A stretch of 64,000 bases of DNA from Symbiodinium natans (GCA_905221605.1 CAJNDS010002205.1:496317-560316); one strand, 5' to 3'. Counted from the first letter of the stretch, positions 47,529 to 58,886 are shown. Program-made: numbers and translations. Notes: a model not told the origin generated them from the letters alone.

Positions 47529-47842
47529 GCAGAGCTGCTCCGTCAATCGCACAGTGCATCATTGCGTGGCATTGCCCACAACACGAATCGGGAAGCAGCA
47601 TCCGAATGCGAATGCCCCAAATGCTTCGTGCAAACCAGCCAGCCAAGCTGCGGTGGCTCCCAGCCATAGATGAGGGCCACCAACGTGACCTTGGTGTGGT
47701 ATGCGATGCCCTGGGCTGTGGCCAACTGCTGTGAAGGAACATGAACGGCTCCTTGAGCCGAGCGGCCTCAACAGATCCCCTGAAAACTAAAAACTTTTAA
47801 GCCCTGAGTCTGAGATCGGCTGGGCTCTGTGTCGGAAGGTTG

Positions 47843-47965
47843 ATGGTGCTCTCGCTCGAGGAACGCATGGGCCGCTGTGATTGTCGGACCTGTGGGATGG
47901 CTTCAGAGTCATTCAACGCCATGGCAACCCACATGTCTGTGAGACCCCAGAAGCAAGATCCTCAG
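47843..47965 (+). CDS. Predicted first exon, Cys motif
   Basis: Begins at an ATG and ends at CAG/GTGAAG, a consensus donor, after exactly 41 codons. Encodes MVLSLEERMGRCDCRTCGMA and so on, with a C-x-C-x2-C cluster. Downstream exon not identified. Confidence 0.5.
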
Positions 47966-48099
47966 GTGAAGCTTGAGGTTCCGCCTCCTTCCGCACCTAC
48001 TGCAAGACCTCCTCTTCCAACCCCTAACACCCTAAACTCTAAAGCCCTTTGCCCTTTTTTGAACCGAAGCGCTCCATGCGGGCCTCTTTAGGTATGCCT

Positions 48100-48540
48100 T
48101 CTGCGCGCTACAAGGACGGGAAATAGGTTTATGGTTTAGGGTTTTTCTGTACCTTTTTTCCCACGGGATCCTCTTCTTGAAAAATCAAGCTCAAACGCCC
48201 TTCAAGGCCCTACTTAGCATTGTTTCTGGTTCCTACAACCCCCTGAAAGGGCGCCTGTGGGTTTCTAGCGGCCCAGCCGATGGCTAAGCCCTAACCCTCA
48301 ACCCCTGAGCCCTTAACCCGAAATCCCAGCTTACCTACGGAGAGGGCTTGAGGTCGAGATGTTTAAACATTCAGGGGCCCTTATGGCCAGTCAAAGCTAG
48401 AACGTACCTCGAACCGTGACCCTATTCACTGAACTTACTGGCTCAAAACCCAACTTTTCAACTTTTAGGCTTCTTGTAAGGTAGTTTATTCTGAAAGTTT
48501 CAACTTTTATTTCCTTGGGTTTCCCGACAGAGGAACTGAC
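48100..48540. other. Nothing recognised
   Basis: Unique, moderately GC sequence without splice-bounded frames. Confidence 0.3.
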
Positions 48541-48544
48541 ACAG

Positions 48545-48990
48545 AGAGACCGTTTTCAAAACTGAAGGTGTAGTTGTTGGTACTACATTGTAGGTATATT
48601 TATTGGTAATTACCTAGGACATTTTGCTGCTAAAATTTAGGATAGTTGGTTTAATTGATTTATGTTGTAATACAACATCTTTCTTGTTTAATTTTACGTT
48701 CTTTTTGATCTGCATCGTTTATATTTTTTGTAGTTTAAATGGTTTTTGTTTAAATACATTAGTATTTTGCTTGGCTACATCCCAACATCTTTCGCAAATC
48801 ATGTTGGCATTACAATCCTCACAATATGTCTGAATCTTCTTATTTCAATGTTGGCTCTTCTTTCAATGTCTGCTCCATAAACTAATATGTATGAATTATG
48901 TAAAAGGTTAAAGATTAATGCAGTACTAGTATCTGAACATCTAGTAAAAAACATTGATTTCAATATAAGTAAACTTAAATATTCATTCAT
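48545..48990 (-). pseudogene. AT-rich island with decayed reading frames
   Basis: Base composition abruptly matches the virus segment rather than its surroundings. On the minus strand MNEYLSLLILKSMFFTRCSD starts a 63-residue frame, and a second frame gives TYCEDCNANMICERCWDVAK, a possible C-x2-C...C-x2-C finger, followed by Lys-rich fragments in shifted frames. It is probably a degraded insertion of viral or organellar origin; no parent gene is recognised. Confidence 0.4.
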
Positions 48991-49430
48991 TCGTAGATAC
49001 GTCTCGGAGATGGGTGGTTGTTAGTCGATACAATCCGTGCGCAACACGCGCAAGGAAGCCGTTGAAAACCAGCATATGCAAGCAAAGAGGCCACCCAGGA
49101 CATGCAGGAGCATGCGCATACCATGAGGGTATCTCCAAGCCGGCAAAACCGTTTCGAAGCTACAAAGAAAGAAAGCATAAAGCAAGAACCCAGCCGTCAG
49201 CACAAATTGAATGAGGTCTAGATAAACTCTGTGCTTACAGGGCGAAGGCACAATGAAATCGTTACATGCCTTCGAGAGTGGGACGCAGACGGAGACGGAG
49301 ACGGAGACGGAGACGGAGAGAGGGGATAGAGAAACCAGACATCCCTGAGGGCCAACGAGGGCCGTGCGCTTGCGACTGTTTTGGATCCGGCACGGCTTGT
49401 CCTGCGCCAACGTGCTGCCTCTCGGTTTAG
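48991..49430. other. Unique stretch with GACGGA minisatellite
   Basis: Five GACGGA units at about 49,287-49,318. Overlapping frames on both strands have no family features. Confidence 0.35.
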
Positions 49431-49934
49431 GGTTTAGGGCTTAGGGTTTCGGGTTTAGGGTTTAGGGTTTAGGGTTAGGGCGCTCATCTTCTACAGTCGG
49501 CTTCAGGGAGCTTGTGGGGTTCAGGGCTCAAGGTTCAGACTTTGAGGTTTAGGGCAGGTTTGTAGGGGTATAGGGTTTAGGGTTTAGGAGTTTAGGGTTT
49601 AGGGTTTTGGGTTCAGGGTTTAGGGGTTAGGGTTTAGGGTTCGTGGTTAGGACAAGTCCGACAAGCTCCAACCTGAGCCCTTGGGCCCTTTAAGTTCGAC
49701 ATGCCCCTAGTGGGCTTTGGGTCAAAGCACTGTTTAGGGTTTAGGGTTTAGGGTTCGTAAACCCTAAACCCCAACCCCTCAACCCGAAGCATCCCAACCA
49801 CCCCCCTGAGCCCAAACCTCCCAGACCATTATGGTTTGAACCCCTCAACCCCTAAGGTCCGAGAACCCTGAACTCTAAACCCTAAACCCTGAACCCTAAA
49901 CCCTGAACCCTAAACCCCAAACCCTAAACCCCAG

Positions 49935-49986
49935 CCAAGGAATGCCTGCGCTGCGGGCGAGGGGGCCGCCGCGGCGGGAGCCTCAG
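49935..49986 (+). CDS. Predicted exon, Cys/Gly-Arg rich
   Basis: Acceptor ACCCCAG, donor CAG/GTGTAGG. Encodes KECLRCGRGGRRGGSL, an RGG-like segment. Confidence 0.45.
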
Positions 49987-50064
49987 GTGTAGGTTCCTGC
50001 AGTGTCTGGTTACTCGGAAGTTCATGGTACTCAGGGTTTCGGGTTTAGGGTTTAGGGTTTAGGA

Positions 50065-50227
50065 TTTAGGGCCTACTTGGAGGTTCATGGTACTTAGTAA
50101 CTAATCTTTAACTGTACTTATAACCCGATTATGAGTCCCAAAGTCTAGTTAGCTAGGCGATAATTGGGTTGTCAGTGCAGTTGCAATTAAATGACTAAGT
50201 ACCATGAACCTCCAAGTAGGCCCTAAA
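50065..50227. mobile_element. MITE with 34-base perfect inverted repeats ending in telomere unit
   Basis: Left arm 50,065-50,098 starts TTTAGGGCCTACTTGGAGGT and right arm 50,194-50,227 is its exact reverse complement, ending in CCCTAAA. Interior about 95 bases, non-coding, itself partly palindromic (CTTATAACCC/GGGTTGTCAG). Relatives at 55,049 and about 40,065. Confidence 0.65.
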
Positions 50228-50525
50228 CCCTGAACCCTGAACCCTGAACCCTAAACCCTAAACCCTAAACCCTAAACCACGCACACCTGCACCCTTGGCA
50301 AAGTCCATCTGGGGTTCAGTGAGGCCCCACTTCTTAGCACCCACATATTTCTGCGCAGCATCCGGGAAATGAACAACTCCTAAACCCCAAACCCTAAGTT
50401 CCTCCAAACCCCCACAAGCCCTCAAAGCCCCCAGGGATCCTAAACCCTAACCCCTAAACCCAATACCCTACACCCTGCAAACCCTACAAACCCTAAAAGC
50501 CTTCAAAGCCTTACGTAAGCTCCAG

Positions 50526-50596
50526 CTCCTGAGGCCCTGCTTCCTGAGCTCCAGGCTGCCCTGTCCCCCGGCATCGAGTTAGTCCTTCAAATGGGG
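50526..50596 (+). CDS. Predicted exon, helical
   Basis: Acceptor GCTCCAG, donor GTTTTGGG. Encodes PEALLPELQAALSPGIELVL QM after two leading bases. Confidence 0.5.
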
Positions 50597-50832
50597 GTTT
50601 TGGGTTTTGGGTTTTAGGGTTTTAGGGTTTTAGGGTTTTAGGGTTTTAGGGTTTTAGGGTTTTAGGGTTTGAGGGTTTGAGGGTTTTAGGGTTTTAGGGT
50701 TTTAGGGTTTTAGGGTTTTAGGGCTTTAGGGCTTTAGGGCTTTAGGGCTTTAGGGTTTTAGGGTTTTAGGGCTTTAGGGCTTTAGGGCTTTAGGGTTTTA
50801 GGGTTTTAGGGTTGAAGGGTTGAAGGGTTGAA
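50594..50832. repeat. TTTTAGGG array
   Basis: Homogeneous 8-base TTTTAGGG, with a GCTTTAGG sub-block and a final TTGAAGGG block. TTTTAGGG is the Chlamydomonas-type telomere unit, but here it is local to one intron. Confidence 0.9.
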
Positions 50833-51460
50833 GGGTTGAGGCCTCCAAACCCTTACGTTTTCGGGATGTAGGGTCTAGATTAGGTTTGGCCCTCAAGAAC
50901 CTTGGGCATAGGGTGGTCGGGCTTGAGGGGAAATTCGGCATTCGGGAGTTCAACAGGTCGGGTGATTCATAAATTCCCCCAACATCTCTAAGCCTCGAAC
51001 CCCAGGCCCGAACGCCTAAACCCTAAACCCTAAACCCGAAACCTCTCGTGTCTTGTGAAGAATGCCTGGTCTTACCTGGCTGTTTTCCCCCTAAAACCCT
51101 CAACCCTCAACCCTAAACCCGAGCCGAGGTCAAGTCGAACTCTTTAGACCCACTTCCTTCTTCGTCACAAGGTCATTACCCCTTAGTCGGGGAGTAACTC
51201 TTCTCACTCTGGGCTCTTGTCCGCAGACATAGGGCCCTTTGAGCCTTGAGGCCGGAAAAGTGTTGCGCAGTAAGCCACAAAACGCTCGCGCCCTCCAAAT
51301 GTCTGTAGGTCTAAGGCTCTAAGATCTTCAGGGAAGTACGTTGAAATAAGGGTTCATGTTACTGCTCTTGGTGAGTGTATTTAGGGCTCCTTGTAGGGTT
51401 TGGGGTTTTAGGACTTAGCCCTAAACCCTAAATCTTTGCGATTGGGTTATCCTCCACCAG

Positions 51461-51515
51461 AGACCCTGAGCCACTGTGTGACGCCGAGGCAAGCCCTGTG
51501 CCTGAGCAGCACGCA
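51461..51515 (+). CDS. Predicted exon
   Basis: Acceptor TCCACCAG, donor GCA/GTTCGCG. Encodes DPEPLCDAEASPVPEQHA. The frame remains open downstream, so the end is tentative. Confidence 0.35.
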
Positions 51516-51537
51516 GTTCGCGTTTTTGTTACATACA

Positions 51538-51601
51538 CGATGGTTTCAATATTGTTGTTATCATTGGTACGATGGTTTCAATATTGTTGTTATCATTGGT
51601 A
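51538..51601. repeat. Perfect 32-base tandem duplication
   Basis: ACGATGGTTTCAATATTGTT and the next 12 bases occur twice back to back without mismatch. Confidence 0.8.
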
Positions 51602-51793
51602 CCATCTTTATTCTGATTGCTACGAAATCCTAAATTCTAAACTTCATGTTCGGGGGGACTTCAGGGCTTCTGTTCTCGTCGCGAGCACTGTCAACGACGC
51701 GAAACCCTCAGAACTTCTGCAGGGGCTCTGCAGGGTCAGGGCTCGAGGGTTTAGGGTAGTTGGGTTTAGGGTTTTGGGTTTAGGGTTTAGGGT

Positions 51794-52073
51794 TTTAAGG
51801 TTTTTAAGGTTTTAAGGTTTTAAGGTTTTAAGGTTTTAAGGTTTTAAGGTTTTAAGGTTTTAAGGTTTTAAGGTTTTAAGGTTTTAAGGTTTTAAGGTTT
51901 TAAGGTTTTAAGGTTTTAAGGTTTTAAGGTTTTAAGGTTTTAAGGTTTTAAGGTTTTAAGGTTTTAAGGTTTTAAGGTTTTAAGGTTTTAAGGTTTTAAG
52001 GTTTTAAGGTTTTAAGGTTTTAAGGTTTTAAGGTTTTAAGGTTTTAAGGTTTTAAGGTTTTAAGGTTTTAAGG
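51794..52073. repeat. TTTTAAGG array
   Basis: About 35 nearly perfect copies of the 8-base unit TTTTAAGG. Not a known telomere repeat; it follows directly after TTTAGGG units, so it probably expanded from a mutated unit. Confidence 0.95.
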
Positions 52074-52741
52074 CGGTTGAGGGTTTAGGGTTTAGGACGC
52101 GGTGCTTGCCGTGCGCATGCTCTGAGTGGGAGATCCGAGAAGAATCTTCTCTAGCGATTCGCGAACTTGTTCTAGGGAGCCCTTAAACCTTACAGCTGAA
52201 ACCCGAATGTCTCAAGACCTGTGTAAATAAACAATTGTATGTCTTCACGCCAGTCTCACCAACATCCCAAGCAAAAACCGAAACCCTCAAAGCCCCCCCC
52301 ACAAGCAAACCCAAGCCCCCCCCCCCCTCACCCCCTCAAAAACGTCAAGAACAGGCAGCCGCAAACCCGCCCCAGGCGAAACCCGCCCAAAACTTTCGCC
52401 CAAGACTTCAGACCTGAACCCCATACAATTTCTATAAACCCTAACCCTAAATCCTACCGTCACAGACTCCAATCAGATTGGCCCCTATTGTGGGCCTCCA
52501 ACATCCAGTGTACGAGGCCCAGGCTGAAAAAGTTTCGGGGCGCCTTGAGGTCCGATCAAATCAAGTCGCCGGCCTTTGTTCCCCCAACTCAAGAAAGGGT
52601 TTAGGGTTTAGGGTTTAAGGTTTAGGGTTTAGGGTTTAGGATTTAGGGTAGGGTTTAGGGTTTAGGGGTTAGGGTTTAGGGTCAACCGACCACAAGAACG
52701 ACCTCCCGAAGCCCCGTTATTTGGGTCTTCGCCAATTCAAG

Positions 52742-52833
52742 GCCCGGCTATGTGCTGCCCGACGCCCGCCACGCGACTCTGGACCCCAGCTTTGGCATTC
52801 GCCCTCGCCACCAAGCAGCAGCTTCACCGCAGG
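52742..52833 (+). CDS. Predicted exon
   Basis: Acceptor ATTCAAG, donor region CAGG/GTTTAGGG. After one leading base: PGYVLPDARHATLDPSFGIR then PRHQAAASPQ. A second frame is also open. Confidence 0.4.
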
Positions 52834-53006
52834 GTTTAGGGTTTTTAGGGTTTACGGGTACGTTCGTTGAGGGTTTTAGGGGGTTTCTGGGTCGAGGGTT
52901 TGAGGGCATAAGGGTGAAGGGTTTAGGGCTCGGGGTTTCTGTGTTTCAGGGCTGCCTTTATCCGTGATGGCTCTGAAGAGAGATTCCATTGCAGTAAGAT
53001 CCTCAT

Positions 53007-53092
53007 GTTTAGGGTTTAGGGTTTAGGGTTTAGGGTTTAGGGTTTAGGGTTTAGGGTTTAGGGTTTAGGGTTTAGGGTTTAGGGTTTAGGAT
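53007..53092. repeat. Interstitial TTTAGGG array
   Basis: Twelve near-perfect units; another at 53,209-53,252. Confidence 0.95.
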
Positions 53093-55048
53093 GTAGCAAG
53101 GCCCAGCCGCGCAGACGTCTCACTGCACCTTGAACTCTAAACCCGTGAACCCGAAACGCGTGAACCCTGATGTCCTGAAGCCTTCTATCTACCCTTTATA
53201 CCCTCATGTTTAGGGTTTAGGGTTTAGGGTTTAGGGTTTAGGGTTTAGGGTTTAATGCCCTAGCTAAACCTTCGAACTGGAACTTGCAGGCCTGTTGCAA
53301 ACATCTCGGGGGTTCTCCCCTACAAGTCAAAGAAGGGCCCCTGCACCAAGGGTTTAGGGATAGGGTTTAGGGTCTAGGAGTTAGGGTTTAGGGTTTAGGG
53401 TTTAGGGTTTAGGGCTAGCCCTAAGCCTTAACAGCCATGAGCATAAAGCCTAAACGAACACTTAGCCAAATGAAGCCCTTAATGAGGCCCTTTGAAATCC
53501 TCCCCCTACAAAGCCCAAACCCTGAACCCTAAACCCTAAACCCTAAACCCTAAACCTCAGCATTTATGAGGACCGCCCCACGGCAAGGATTGCACTGTGA
53601 AGGCCGGGATCCTACCTTCTGATAGCCCGATGTTGTCCTCAAAACTAGTATAGGGGGCCGGAAGAACGACCTAAACGGTATTTTCCCTGTGGTCCCTATC
53701 ATGATTCGACAAGAATCAGCCCCCAAAACCCTATTCGAGTTGCTAAGGCCACTGTGTTAGTAGTCAGCCCCCAGAAGCCCTATTCTAATTGCCAAGACAC
53801 CAGTCTTGGTAAACGGCCTCTTCGCTGTTACTTGTTGATGGGCATACTTGAGGGCTGAGGGGAATCCACTGCAGGGTTGTTGGGGTGAGAGCCGCAGGGC
53901 TGCAGAACCCTAAACCCTAAACCCTAAACCCTGGGTGAACAGGGCTTTTTGGGGGCTTGGGTAGGTGGAGGTTCTCTCTCCCTCGCCCTGTGCCTCAAAT
54001 ATCTCTTCTAACAGTGTTCTTCAGGGAGGGCTCCGTCGTTACCGGGGATTCTTTGTAGGGAAGCCAAGCCTTAGGAGTATTCTGGAACATTGGGTTTAGG
54101 GTTTAGGGTTTTGGGTTTAGGGTTTAGGGTTTGGGGTTTGGGGTTTGGGGTTTAGGGGGGTTTAGGGTTCAGGGTTTGGGGTTTGGGGTTTAAGGGGGTT
54201 TAGGGTTCAGGGTTTAGGGGGGGTTAGGGTTTAGGGTAGCTCCCCTACACCCTAGCTAGAGGGAGTAGCCCTTTCGAAGGATTTGGTTAGGCCCTGAGCC
54301 CTAGGCAAAGGCACTTGCCGCGCGATGCTACCAACTACGTGGTTTAGGGTTTTGGGTTGAAGGTTTAGGGTCCAGGGTTTAGGGTTTAGGGTTTAGGCGT
54401 TTTCGGTGCCTGGGCGAGAGCGGTCAAGCTTCTCTTGCCCCCCCCCCCAGATATTGCAAGCGCAGTTTGGAGAGAGGAGCCTCGTTCACCACTAATTGCT
54501 GAAGAGCCCGCCCCAAAAATGTAAAGATATTCTGCCTTATAAGGGCAACATAGGGTTCTTAAGACCATAGAAAGATATTCTTCCTTTTAAGGGCCATATA
54601 GGGTTCTTAAGCAGTTAGTAGTTAAAGAAGGTCTTCTTCCTGATAAGGGCGACTAGTAGTTCGAGAAGCTAAAGAAAGATCTCCCCTTTGTGCGTGCAGT
54701 CAGAGCCCGTGAGTCCTCTCCAGGTGCGGCTGTCGAACGGTACCTCGTTTGTGCCTTGGCCAAGAGCTTCTACATCTCTTAAGGGATTTTGGTTTAGGGC
54801 TTAGGGTTTAGGATTGAAGGTTTAGGGTTTAGAGTTTAGGGTTTAGGATTGAAGGTTTAGGGTTGAGGGTTTAGAGTTTAGGGTTGAGGGTTTAGGGTTT
54901 ATTTAGGGGTTGAGGGTCGAGGAGGCCTTCAGGCAGTGGGAACCCCAAGCCTAGGTTCGTGGAGTTCTTTTGGTCCTTGTGATGGTCGGGGTCTGGGTTG
55001 GCACAATGGGGCAACCCTGCTTGGAGGATTTGGGTTTGGGGTTTAGGG
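53093..55048. other. Long intron-like stretch without supported exon
   Basis: TTTAGGG blocks (53,345-53,410; 54,090-54,235; 54,790-54,905) alternate with unique DNA. Two copies of ACCCTATTC...TTGC(T/C)AAG near 53,729 and 53,779 (with a relative at 58,610) mark a dispersed repeat. A TTCTT..TTAAGGGC...TAGGGTTCTTAAG duplication lies at 54,530-54,630. Confidence 0.35.
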
Positions 55049-55205
55049 TTTAGGGTCTACTTCGAGGTCCCGGGTTCTGGTTACTAACAACCCCAACTAT
55101 AAGTGTACTTAGAAGCCCCTACTATAACTGCACTTATAAGCCCCCTTAAGGCAAGTCAACTTCTAGGTGGGGTGAGAAGCGCCCATGAACCTCCAATGTA
55201 GGCCC
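55049..55205. mobile_element. Diverged copy of the telomere-ended MITE
   Basis: TTTAGGGTCTACTTCGAGG at the left and CATGAACCTCCAATGTAGGC at the right match the arms of the element at 50,065, with a similar interior. Confidence 0.5.
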
Positions 55206-55301
55206 GAAATTTCCCCGAAGACCCCAAAGCCGAAACGCGAGGAGACACCCGCCCCTAAACCCTAAACCCTAAACCCTAAACCCTAAACCCTAAACTCACA
55301 G

Positions 55302-55416
55302 CCCCCAAAGACTCCCAGCCCAAGGAGACAAAGCTGCACCACCTGCTCCTGGATCCTTTGATCACGGACTGCTCAATGAAGCAGTCCGAGAACGCTCCTC
55401 GGACCTAAGCAACAGG
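55302..55416 (+). CDS. Predicted exon
   Basis: Acceptor AACTCACAG, donor AACAGG/GTAGGC. After one leading base: PQRLPAQGDKAAPPAPGSFD then HGLLNEAVRERSSDLSNR. 115 bases with a consensus donor. Another frame is open to a stop, so the call is tentative. Confidence 0.5.
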
Positions 55417-55817
55417 GTAGGCCTCTAAATTCGGGTTTTTCTTGGCATCCTTCTTTTCAGGGGCGCCATGCTACATAAAGGGGACCCACCCAAAAAAAAG
55501 GGACCCTACTTTACAGAAGCACCCACTAGGGTCTACGGGGCTGCTTTTTGGTCCTTACGGTTTCGGGCGCGTCTTTGCAAGGCGAGGGTCCGCTCATGGC
55601 CTCCCTAAACCCGAAACCCTAAACCCTAAATTCAAGAGCCTCCGGCTCAAGCCGCCGACCCCGCTGGAGCATAGTTGAAAGGTTTAAACGCGCTCGTCAG
55701 CTCAAAGGATGCCAAAAGTTGATTTGCTTGAGCCTCTGTGAAACGTTGGGGGGGGGGGTAGGGGGTAGCACCAGGACCCAAACAGGAGCTGAAGCCAGCT
55801 TGAAGGAGGGCAGCCTA

Positions 55818-55826
55818 GGGGGGGTA

Positions 55827-55871
<45 letters not shown>
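55818..55871. repeat. G-rich tract
   Basis: About 40 G with few interruptions. Confidence 0.9.
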
Positions 55872-55872
<1 letters not shown>

Positions 55873-56088
55873 GGGGGGGTTGGGGTGGCTTTTGCCCAAA
55901 GGGCCCCTATGTCCTGTGCGAAACCGCCTATGGTCCGTGAGTTTATGCCGTGTGGGTGGCCTGGCCCTCCATGAGCTGCCCGGGGACCCCCCCCTACCCC
56001 CCCCCTTTCCCGCGGTTTGGGGGGTAAGGAGGGAAAGAGGGAGGTTTTCACCTCCTTTTCCCATCCAACACGCCGCCAGGGTCGGCGG

Positions 56089-56213
56089 ACCCTAAACCCT
56101 AAACCCTAAACCCTAAACCCTAAACCCTAAACCCTAAACCCTAAACCCTAAACCCTAAACCCTAAACCCTAAACCCTACTAAACCCTAAACCCTAAACCG
56201 TAAACCCTAAACC
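56089..56213. repeat. Interstitial CCCTAAA array
   Basis: About 17 units, right before the exon at 56,230. Confidence 0.95.
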
Positions 56214-56229
56214 CATTCCGGATGTTAAG

Positions 56230-56259
56230 GCAGCGCTGGAACGCCCCCGAGTGTTGCAG
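56230..56259 (+). CDS. Predicted short exon
   Basis: Acceptor GTTAAG, donor CAG/GTACTG. Ten codons: AALERPRVLQ. Confidence 0.4.
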
Positions 56260-56451
56260 GTACTGAGTCCAGAATGCAGAGCAGAACCTGTATTCCCTGC
56301 TTTGTTTTTCTTCTTTGCGGGGGGGGACCTCATTTGCTAACGCCCTTGAATGCCAAAAAGGTTACCCTTCTCATTCTTACAGGCTATTCTTGGGCCTAGC
56401 TGATGTGAACTCCCCTAAACCCGAAACCCGAAACCGGAATTCTGCCGCAAG

Positions 56452-56520
56452 ATCCAGGCCGGCCGGGTGTTTCTCAAGTGGCTTGCGGAGCAGAACATAC
56501 GCCTCACGGACTGCAAATGA
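56452..56520 (+). CDS. Predicted terminal exon
   Basis: After GCCGCAAG the phase 0 frame reads IQAGRVFLKWLAEQNIRLTD CK and stops at TGA. It follows the previous exon in phase 0. The downstream 180 bases are AT-richer, as expected for a 3' untranslated region. Confidence 0.5.
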   Translation: MQAGRVFLKWLAEQNIRLTDCK

Positions 56521-57457
56521 TCTGTCTAAGGGTCAGACATAGAAAAATGAGATGCTACGAAACACTTTTTCTGTGCTCTAGGCAAAAAAAACGAGTTGAA
56601 AAAAAACCGTGAAAGTGTGCAAAATCAATGTTCAGACTGAACTTGAATCTAGTACCCAGAGACCCTATAGTATCTCCATCTTAGATTGGTTAGTCGGTGA
56701 ACAGTCAACTTAGTACGTGCTTCCCACGCGTAAACAGGGTCTCAAGGTTTGACAGGGAGAAGGGAGAGAGCGGTTGCGATTCCAAATGTGTGAACTGTTA
56801 AGGTTTAGGGTTTGGGGTTTAGGGTTTAGGGTGACAGGCGCTTCCAGGATGATACGGTTATTAAGGGGGCCTTGGTGAGAGGTGTTCTGTTCTCTTTGTA
56901 TTACCTCCAAAACCGTTTTTGGGCCGCGTGTGCTCAATACAAGCACACTACAACTTCCCACCTTTCACAAAGCCAGTAAAGCTCTTAAAAGCCTTAGGCA
57001 AAACCCACAAACATGGAAAACCCTAAAACCCTGAAACCCAACCTCCCCTACCCCCCCACCTGAACCCAAAGCCCTCACGCAAAGCTCAAACCCTATACCC
57101 TCGACCCCAAACCCTAAGCTAAAACCCACGCGTTCTTTCCTTGTCGGGACTTCGCTGCGTGAGTTAGCGATGATCCAGCGCGGCACCTCAGGCAACCCTG
57201 AACAAACCTGTGAAACTTCAAAACCCAAAACCACTCAAACAAGAACCACCAGACCTTCAAAACCCTTAAACTCTAAAGCCCCTAAACCCCCTAAACGCTT
57301 AAACCCAAGCCCTAAACCCACCCTATATCCGAAACTCAGCCCCCCACCCCAAGCACAGCGGGGAAACCTCACCTGGGGGGTTGGGGGGCAAGCCGCGCAC
57401 CAGATATACACCCTCTTTCAACCCTACATCAATGCCTGGTCCCATGAACGGTTGGCC

Positions 57458-57662
57458 TTGGGATGTTCTCCCTGATACTAACCATCCTTAATCGGGATTC
57501 TAACACGGGGGATACTATAATTCCGACTAAGGACTGTCAGAAAAAGCTTTGTCATAGTTGGGTAACATCTTACATGTTTAAGGGAACTTAAACCCAAGAA
57601 GGAATAACAACTCACATTTGTTGTATTATGCCAACAATGAACTAGTAAGGGGGAACATCCCA
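57458..57662. mobile_element. MITE, TGGGATGTTCCCCC family, long copy
   Basis: Left end TTGGGATGTTCTCCCTGATA, right end GGGGGAACATCCCAG, with ACTAACCATCCTTAATCGGG and CGACTAAGGACTGTCAG inner arms. 205 bases; the extra length is an added 90-base right half. Confidence 0.55.
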
Positions 57663-57712
57663 GGGTTGGCCCCCTAAAGATCAGCCCAAGGCCTCCACTT
57701 CATTGCTTCCAG

Positions 57713-57762
57713 CACCCTGCTGCGAGCCATCCAGATGCTCGCGCTCATTTTCGGGCACAAGG
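57713..57762 (+). CDS. Predicted exon, hydrophobic helix
   Basis: Acceptor GCTTCCAG, GC donor AAGG/GCTTTTTG. Encodes TLLRAIQMLALIFGHK. Confidence 0.45.
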
Positions 57763-57956
57763 GCTTTTTGGGGGGGGCTTGAGGGTATTGAAGGGGGGAG
57801 TTATAAGGCTTTCTGAGGCGAGAGCAAGGCCCTCAACCCCCAAAGCCCCTAAATCCCCCTAAATCCCCTTAAATCCTCCTAAACCCCCCTAAATCCCCCT
57901 AAACCCCCCTAAATCCCCCCTAAACCCCAACCCCCCAACCCGCATCCAAAGTCAAG

Positions 57957-58041
57957 GACCGCTCACCACATGTTTGTGGCGCCCTGCCAAGATGGCGGCC
58001 CTGGCTGCGACGTTCTGGTGGGCAACCTGAAGCCCGGCCGA
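57957..58041 (+). CDS. Predicted exon
   Basis: Acceptor AGTCAAG, donor CGA/GTCGTTT. After one leading base: TAHHMFVAPCQDGGPGCDVL then VGNLKPGR. Protein-like, but its phase does not follow from the previous exon. Confidence 0.45.
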
Positions 58042-58263
58042 GTCGTTTTTTTTTTTTTGCAGATAGGTTTTGGGCTGGTTTAGGGTTTAGGGTTTAGGGT
58101 TTAGGGTTGTTTAGGGTTTAGGGTTTATGGGTTTATGGGTTTATGGGTTTATGGCTAAGGTTTAGGGTTGGAGGTCGAGGCGTCAAGGTTTAGGATAGGC
58201 TGCGGAGGCTTCTGCGTTGGGCAGGGCGTTGATAGGGCTTTTTTCATTCCCGGGGCAACACTA

Positions 58264-58376
58264 GGATGCCCAGTAGTACCCTTATTCCCTTTTTTTGGGG
58301 GGTTTAGGTTCCCTTATAAACCCCTTTAAGCAAAAAAGGGCACCCTTTTTAAGCCTAGGTTACTGGGCAGCCTAGA
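58264..58376. mobile_element. Palindromic element, AGGATGCCCAGTAGTACCC family
   Basis: AGGATGCCCAGTAGTACCC... is mirrored by ...AAAAAGGGC and GGTTACTGGGCAGCCT. A partial relative (GTGCCCAGTAGTACTCCTAT) lies at 60,189. Confidence 0.45.
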
Positions 58377-58504
58377 ACAAGAAGCAAGAGCACGGGCGGC
58401 TCAGCCCAGCCCAGGTAAATACTTTTCAGAGGCCCCCAGCTGCCTGGTCCAGAAGACACTGAACAAAGGAGGTTTCACAGAATGACAGACCTGCGTAATA
58501 CAGG

Positions 58505-58585
58505 GGTTTAGGGTTTAGGGTTTAGGGTTTAGGGTTTAGGGTTTAGGGTTTAGGGTTTAGGGTTTAGGGTTTAGGGTTTAGGTTT
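58505..58585. repeat. Interstitial TTTAGGG array
   Basis: Eleven units. Confidence 0.95.
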
Positions 58586-58819
58586 AGGGTGAGGGATAAT
58601 AAACCCCAAAACCCTATTCTAATTAGTAAGGCCATTATACAGTAGCTCAGAACTCGGTGGGCGGCTGTTAAGCCAACTTGGGGTTTTTTGCGCACGGTCT
58701 TGGAAGAGCCCAGCCGGTTTGGGGGTACGTACCTAAGTAGCCCGACATAGCCCCTATGGACATACAGATACTTGTATGTATGTATAGGGATATGAACAGA
58801 AGATGCACGTATTTTGTGC

Positions 58820-58831
58820 ACATATATATAT

Positions 58832-58886
<55 letters not shown>

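Noticed and set aside
51498-51815. 105-codon frame
   Set aside because: Runs through a tandem duplication and TTTAGGG repeats; only its first 18 codons look like an exon.
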